Of a stretch of 64,000 bases of DNA, positions 58,731-64,000 are shown one piece after another. The stretch is taken from positions 62,001 through 126,000 of the forward strand of contig JARBJD010000198.1 in assembly GCA_033064195.1 (NCBI GenBank), written 5' to 3'. This DNA is from Blattamonas nauphoetae (Eukaryota > Preaxostyla > Oxymonadida). The notes under the pieces were generated by a model. It saw only the letters and a program-made list of their open reading frames with translations, did not search any database and was not told where the DNA came from. The position numbers were made by a program, and so were the translations under genes. Position 1 is the stretch's first letter. Each line of letters starts with the position of its first letter.

Positions 58731-60953
58731 ATGACCTCCGAACTCAACGATGTCATCCCTCCTGGATGTGTGTCCTTTTTCTGATGATCTCTGATTTTTT
58801 CTTTATTCTCCACGTTCGTCTTTTTGTCTCAGATTCAAAACCAAAAAAGATCAGTTCTGGCGCTTTTGGGCAAGTTCTGAAAGTGACACACGAAGGGAGT
58901 GGAGTTGAATATGCGGTGAAGGTGCTGCCGATGCTGAAAGAAGGGGACAAGGAATGAGTGAGTCGTGAAGTTGAGATGTTGACTCGTTTTGCTCATGCTC
59001 GGATTGTTCATCTTCATGAATCGATTGACATGGGAGGACACCAAGCGATTGTGATGGAGCTCGGGACACGAAGTCTGAAAGATCTGATCTCGGAGTATGA
59101 GTCACGAGGTGAATTGATTCCTCTTCCTGTTTGTCTCTTCTTGTTTCCTCATTCTTTGATATTTGGATGAATCTTGCTTTTTCTTGTTATTTCATTGTTG
59201 TGAATGTGTTTTCAGTTGACGGTGATGATTCTGACAGACATCTGCGAGGGACTTTTGTGGATGCACACTCACCCTTCGGGATCGACAGCTCATGGGGATC
59301 TGAAGCCGGAGAATGTTCTTCTTCGGGAGAACAATCGGGCATTTCTGTGTTTGTTTGATTGTTTTGATTATTCTGATTATTATGATTTGCTTGATTTTGT
59401 TGCTTTAATTCCTTTTATTCAAATGATATGTGCTCTTTCTTGGTTCTGGTGATCTTGGTGGATCGGCAGCGTTTGAGCAACACATGACTCAGACGACGGG
59501 GGAATTTGGGACGTTCGAGTACAACTCGCCGGAGCGAGTGATGGACAGCAAGGGAACAGGGACGGCAGCGAGTGATGTTTGGTCGCTTGGAGTTGTGGCG
59601 TATCGGATGGTGACCGGACGAGGGCTGTTCGAAGGACTGACACTGCCTCAGCTGTGCCACTCACTTGACCATTTCAGTGAATCGAACATCCCAACCACGA
59701 TTCCTTCATGCATTCGCGAAGTTCTTCTGAAGATGATGGAACCCGTCTGTTCTCCTCGTTCTTCATCCTCACTCTTTGATTTGTTCGTCGATTGAACTGA
59801 TTGTTCAGAATGTGGCGCTTCGAGCAACGACGTCGGCACTTTTGGAAGGAGGTCTTTTGGAGGGAATGCTTGGTTCGTCGACAGATCTGTCTCGAATGAA
59901 GTCGATTCAGCTTGGGACGCTCGTGAACGAGATGAAGGAATCATTGAATGATGCTGAAGTGAAGGAGAGAACGATGAAACTTGAAATGGAAAAGGAGAAG
60001 CTGTTGTTAGAGAATCAAGAACTGGAAGGCCGACTTCGATCGCTCCAGAAATCACTGGAACAAACTCGTTCACGAAATGTTGAATTGGAGAAGGAAGAGG
60101 AACTGGAACGACGTCAGCTTCTCCTCACCAATCCCGCCTCGCCAATCTCGATCTCCACTGAAGACATTGTTCTCTCAACGAGACTTGAAATACCTAACCT
60201 CCAATCTCATGAATCCGAAACCCATAATTTTGAGATTTCTGGCAATACGATCACTCGAACTGGTGTAGATGACCGACATTGGAGCACCACACTTTTCGAA
60301 GAACGAATCTCGGAAGGAGTGGTGTCTGTTGCCATCACAGTTCTCGCCATCCCAGAAGCCAAAAGTGTGTCACTCTCTTTGGGGAAGTGTTCAGATTCAG
60401 AGGAAGGACTGATGTTTGGACTTGTCGACGCTCAGTCAGAGAAGATAGGAGAGCGTGATCAACTTGGAGACGATGTCCCGAGTGTGTTTTCCTCCATCTA
60501 TTCTCAACTCTTCTCGTCTCATCAGATTCAATCGCTCTTGCTCCAAAGAATGGTAAACTCCACACCAAACTGCCATCCACTAAACAAGAAAGACAAACAC
60601 ATCATATTTCTGCCCCTGTGAGTGCAGGAGACAAAGTGGTGTTGGAGGTGGACATGGACGCGAGACCACGCACAGCTGTGTTCATCGTCAACGGAAATGT
60701 GCCTCTCACGTTTGTGTCTGGTCTCCCTCCCTCGATCCGATTTGGAGTGTGCCGTTCGTCATCTTCATTCTCGTTCTTTTCAGTTGTCGATGAAGAACAA
60801 AGGAGTTTCGATTCGATTTGATGGAATGAGTGGTCTGAAGCGTGCGACACCGCTGCGACGAGTGAATGAGATCAAATGGAATCCCGAAGACCTTCGAGAT
60901 AGTGATGACATGTACATGAATGGATTGCGATCGAGTGTTCTGACAGTGGAGAC
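58731..60953 (+). pseudogene. Kinase/SPRY gene K6, truncated by Polinton insertion
   Basis: Starts MTSELND... and follows the K exon plan. The kinase has GAFGQV, AVKVL, HGDLKPEN and DLG. An in-frame TGA at 58955-58957 replaces the CGA (Arg) codon, exactly as in K3. Intron 3 is the long TTGATT-rich type shared with K1 and K2. Coiled coil and SPRY1 are complete (to about 60770). SPRY2 has just begun when the sequence changes at 60953/60954, inside the segment that reads SVLTV in all copies. The rest of the gene should lie beyond the right end of the inserted element, outside this window. Confidence 0.75.
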
Positions 60954-61328
60954 AGTAGTGTATAGAACGATTTGGGAACCACATTGAAAAAGTGGTCGAA
61001 AGCACTCTCATTTGTGATTTATTTCACAGTGACTTCGTTAAAATCAATGATTTTCTTCATCGATTTGACGCAAAATATTGAAGCAAATTTTTGCACTTTT
61101 TCGAAAAATTTGATCACTTTGTCGATTTTTCTTCAAAAATCAACCCGAACAGATTTTGAAACTCATTCTAAAATCTCAATGACGATGCGCTCTTTCGATT
61201 GCCGCAATTTTTATTGAAATCGGATCGGTGGTTCTCGAGTCTTGCCTTTAGCAATGCTTCGAACCCGCCAGGGGGCGAGAAAAAATGGTTTCATTTTTCA
61301 TTTTTTCATTTTTTTTATTTTGTATTAA

Positions 61329-61718
61329 ATGAATCCAACTGCGATGTACAAGGAAAGACGTCGAACGAATGCAAAGCAAGCGTTGATTGAGTCGATGAAA
61401 AAGGAGAATTGTGAACTCGTTTCTGATTACATTCACGGGTCAACACCGGTCATCTATGTTCATGAAGGCGTTGAATGGAGGATAAAACCGAAGTTGTGGA
61501 ATCAAGGTAATCGACCACACATGTCACAACGTCGACACTACACTCAATCGTTTGTGGAGAATGAACTGAGGAAGTACAACTGTGAGCTCGTAGGTGAGTA
61601 CAAGCAAGTGCTGACACCATTCACATATCGAGTGATAGGAGATGATAAAGTTTACCGAATTCGACTCGATTCATGGTTGAAAGCCAAAAATAAACCACCT
61701 TTGAGAAATCAAAAATAA
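61329..61718 (+). CDS. Polinton small protein with two repeats
   Basis: 129 codons, start ATG 61329, stop TAA. Two similar halves of about 45 residues each carry an 'NCELV..Y' motif followed by a Val/Tyr/Arg beta-rich stretch ending near a Trp. The pattern resembles small DNA-binding repeat domains found beside nucleases in large DNA viruses, but I cannot name the family. The base composition matches the following polymerase and is more AT-rich than the host genes. Confidence 0.55.
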   Translation: MNPTAMYKERRRTNAKQALIESMKKENCELVSDYIHGSTPVIYVHEGVEWRIKPKLWNQGNRPHMSQRRHYTQSFVENELRKYNCELVGEYKQVLTPFTYRVIGDDKVYRIRLDSWLKAKNKPPLRNQK

Positions 61719-61761
61719 TGACGAATCTTTTTTTATTTTTTTATTTTTTAATTTGTAGTAA

Positions 61762-64000
61762 ATGACAACAGTCTCACGTAAAAATGATATTCGACAAATT
61801 CAAGAACTATTTCCAAATACGGTTTTCAGATTTGATGATGGTCGAACATATTATCCAAATAGTCCAAACTATCAACATCATTATTCATTTCTCCTTTCAA
61901 TGCTACGACACCGAGATGTTGAGTTTCCATATCCAACAACAAATCTCACCTTCTCCAACCTTCGTTTGTTTCTGAAAGAAGTGAAAAACAGACGAGAGAT
62001 GTCGACAGAGGATCACAATGTCATAATCATGGACATGAAAGCACATCCGAGAATTAACGAAACTGAATTGAAAAGGGAAGTGTTCAAAATCACACGGAAA
62101 CTGAAATCAATTGAGGAGAAATTGGTGAATCACTGGATGAAGAATCTGTTAATAATTCAGAAGAAGAATGAACAAATGGAAAACAGAGAAGTGAAACAAT
62201 TTGATGGATTCAATGAATGTATTTTACTTGCGGAACCACGAAACAAAACTGCATTTGATTCCTGTTTATTGAAGGCACGAAAGAAGTTCAAAAAGAATGA
62301 GGTTGATAAGGTTGAAGATAATGGAAAACCATATCAATTATATTTCCACAATCATCTGAAGAATGTTGAGGAAATCACCACCTTCATCAAATCAGTGTAC
62401 GATAAAGAGAAAGATCATCCATTCAAGATCAGTATCGACTTCGGTAAGATTGTTGAAAGAAAAGATGGTGATGAGACGCTGTACAACGATTTCAGACCAG
62501 AACTGGAGAATTCATCTAAGAGTTTTCCGACGGTGATCAGAAACGAGCCGGATATCAATGAGTATTCCAAATATGCAATCAATCTCATCAAGGAATCACA
62601 AGAGAGAACACTCATGGATACGAAAACAATGTTCATTGCTTTCCATTCCATTCTTGTTGCTGTGTATCGATTTCCAGTGGCAGGGAAAGCGAATGCCATC
62701 CTTTGTGAACACATCAAAACAAGAAACATTCGGTACATTGATTCTGAGTTCAACATCTGCTTCTTTCAATCATTGTCATTCCTCACTCTTCCTGAAATTC
62801 CTGGTAAGAAAATCTCAATCAATATGAGAAACACAGAAGCGTACAAACTGTTCGCAGAATTTGAGAATCTTTCACATCTTCGGCCACATCAATTAACGGA
62901 GCATTTACGAAATTATCCTGGATTTGACATCGCATGTGATATGGAGAAAGCAATGATGAAATTCAACATCACAGTTCACATTTATGAATTCGATGAAGAG
63001 AAGAAGAAGTATTTCCTAAGTCAATCGTATGTCAACGAGATTGATGATGCAAGAGTTCTAAACGTTCTAATGATTCTACTAACAGCAACGCTTGTTCATT
63101 TGATGTACATTGTTGATCCTGAGAAAATCACTGGATATAAACTCTGTCCATATTGTCAATCAAGAGGATTTCAAGTGAGGGATACAAACTTCAAGAGATA
63201 CTACGAGAAGCATTTAGCAGAATGCAAAGAACTTGATGGAAAACATGTGAAGAAGATCTCACTTGACAGAACACCAAGACCGTATGTTCCACATATTCTT
63301 AACAATAGAACAAATGAATTTCTGATGGCACATAAGCGACAAGACGAATTCAAACCCACACAATACTACATCACATATGATTTTGAAACAATGGAAGATC
63401 TCATTCTTGACAATCTATTCTCTGATGACAATACTCAGTTGATCTCACATCTTAAACCACTCTCTGTTGCATCAGCAATCAAAACAAAATCAGGAGTGAA
63501 GTCAATCTACTTTGATCTTCGAAATGGAATAGACTTCGTGAAGCTATGGATCAGAGAACTCTTCAAATATGCAGAGACAGTTCGAGAGAACAACCAATAT
63601 GAAGACCCTGAGATTCCTTCACAAAATGAAGTCAGTGTCATTGGGTTCAACAGTTCCAGATTTGACATCAATCTCATCTTCCGTGATCTCGTTGATAAGG
63701 ATTGGAAAGTGGTGAGCTTTCTTGGGTCTACAACGAAGTACAAACAAGTTTTGATCAGACATGAGAAAACACAACAGGTACTTCGGTTCATCGACATGAT
63801 GTCGTACACAGGACCAATGACTTTGGACAATGCAGTGAAGGCTTTTGGAGGAAACACTACTCTTCAGAAATCATTCTTCGCTTACGAGTCATTTGATTCA
63901 TCAGACTACGATGCAGTGCTGAGCAAACAAGAACCATTCTCCAAATATGAATTCTACTCCAGTCTGAACAACAGTGAAATGTCCGATAGTGATTACCAAA
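61762..64000 (+). CDS. Polinton DNA polymerase B (partial, runs off window)
   Basis: One open frame from ATG 61762 to the window end, at least 746 codons. The 3'-5' exonuclease motifs are present: YITYDFETMED (Exo I, DxE) near codon 540 and VIGFNSSRFDINLI (Exo II) near codon 630. A Cys/His pair pattern (CPYC...H..EC) precedes Exo I. The long N-terminal region before the exonuclease is typical of Polinton polymerases. The polymerase palm motifs should follow to the right. The gene would copy the element by protein-primed synthesis. Confidence 0.85.
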   Translation, partial: MTTVSRKNDIRQIQELFPNTVFRFDDGRTYYPNSPNYQHHYSFLLSMLRHRDVEFPYPTTNLTFSNLRLFLKEVKNRREMSTEDHNVIIMDMKAHPRINETELKREVFKITRKLKSIEEKLVNHWMKNLLIIQKKNEQMENREVKQFDGFNECILLAEPRNKTAFDSCLLKARKKFKKNEVDKVEDNGKPYQLYFHNHLKNVEEITTFIKSVYDKEKDHPFKISIDFGKIVERKDGDETLYNDFRPELENSSKSFPTVIRNEPDINEYSKYAINLIKESQERTLMDTKTMFIAFHSILVAVYRFPVAGKANAILCEHIKTRNIRYIDSEFNICFFQSLSFLTLPEIPGKKISINMRNTEAYKLFAEFENLSHLRPHQLTEHLRNYPGFDIACDMEKAMMKFNITVHIYEFDEEKKKYFLSQSYVNEIDDARVLNVLMILLTATLVHLMYIVDPEKITGYKLCPYCQSRGFQVRDTNFKRYYEKHLAECKELDGKHVKKISLDRTPRPYVPHILNNRTNEFLMAHKRQDEFKPTQYYITYDFETMEDLILDNLFSDDNTQLISHLKPLSVASAIKTKSGVKSIYFDLRNGIDFVKLWIRELFKYAETVRENNQYEDPEIPSQNEVSVIGFNSSRFDINLIFRDLVDKDWKVVSFLGSTTKYKQVLIRHEKTQQVLRFIDMMSYTGPMTLDNAVKAFGGNTTLQKSFFAYESFDSSDYDAVLSKQEPFSKYEFYSSLNNSEMSDSDYQ

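Larger units (their letters stand above)
60954..64000 (+). mobile_element. Polinton (Maverick) virus-like element, left part
   Basis: It begins with agtagtg at the break in K6 (Polinton ends typically begin AG), with ggagac as the presumed left copy of a 6-bp target duplication. The first 370 bp hold no gene and probably belong to the terminal inverted repeat. Visible parts: a small gene at 61329-61718 and a protein-primed-type DNA polymerase B from 61762 to the window edge. The right end, integrase, capsid genes and ATPase lie outside. The visible part looks whole, without obvious breaks, and is therefore probably young. Confidence 0.8.

Overview
The window looks like the genome of an intron-rich anaerobic protist. 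Genes carry many very short introns (about 30-80 nt, often starting GTTTGT or GTGTGT). There are large families of secreted beta-helix proteins joined to pseudokinases, and of kinases joined to SPRY-like repeats. An oxymonad flagellate (Preaxostyla, Blattamonas-like) fits best. This is inferred from gene style and cannot be proved here.

Layout. 1-6.3 kb: two head-to-head single-copy-looking genes, a multi-exon helical-repeat protein (minus) and a coiled-coil/SPRY-like protein (plus). 8-13 kb: a long minus-strand beta-helix receptor-like gene with a pseudokinase tail (gene C). 14.2-23.9 kb: two convergent kinase/SPRY genes (K1 plus, K2 minus) whose kinase halves are almost identical inverted copies. 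24.2-28.2 kb: a second beta-helix gene (D, minus), divergent from kinase gene K3 (28.4-33.7 kb). 33.8-36.8 kb: a beta-helix relic split by a 2-kb inverted-repeat element. 37-42.2 kb: intact kinase gene K4. 42.4-45.9 kb: a 3.5-kb TIR element. 45.9-47.1 kb: another beta-helix relic. 47.3-57.8 kb: kinase gene K5, broken by a hAT-like element and a DIRS-type retroelement. 57.8-58.6 kb: a further beta-helix relic. 58.7-60.95 kb: kinase gene K6, cut by a Polinton that runs off the right edge.

The recurring unit is a divergent pair: a beta-helix gene on minus and a kinase/SPRY gene on plus, about 0.15-0.3 kb apart, with a conserved AAATTAAGGGC-like motif just upstream of each kinase start. The kinase proteins share an N-terminal kinase (HGD and DLG in place of HRD and DFG), a coiled coil and four SPRY-like domains. 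They differ in their last exon: K1 and K2 end in CaaX boxes (CCIF, CRIF), K3 in a ubiquitin-like domain, and K4 in a motif like that of the WASH subunit CCDC53. This family, with interchangeable tails paired with surface beta-helix proteins, is the most interesting system in the window. A possible reading is surface sensing linked to differently targeted cytoplasmic kinases, but that is inference.

Several host genes (C, D, K3, K6) carry in-frame stop codons in otherwise continuous frames, with no frameshift in the single-exon genes. These may be nonsense mutations, readthrough or RNA editing. No tRNA, rRNA or CRISPR was seen.
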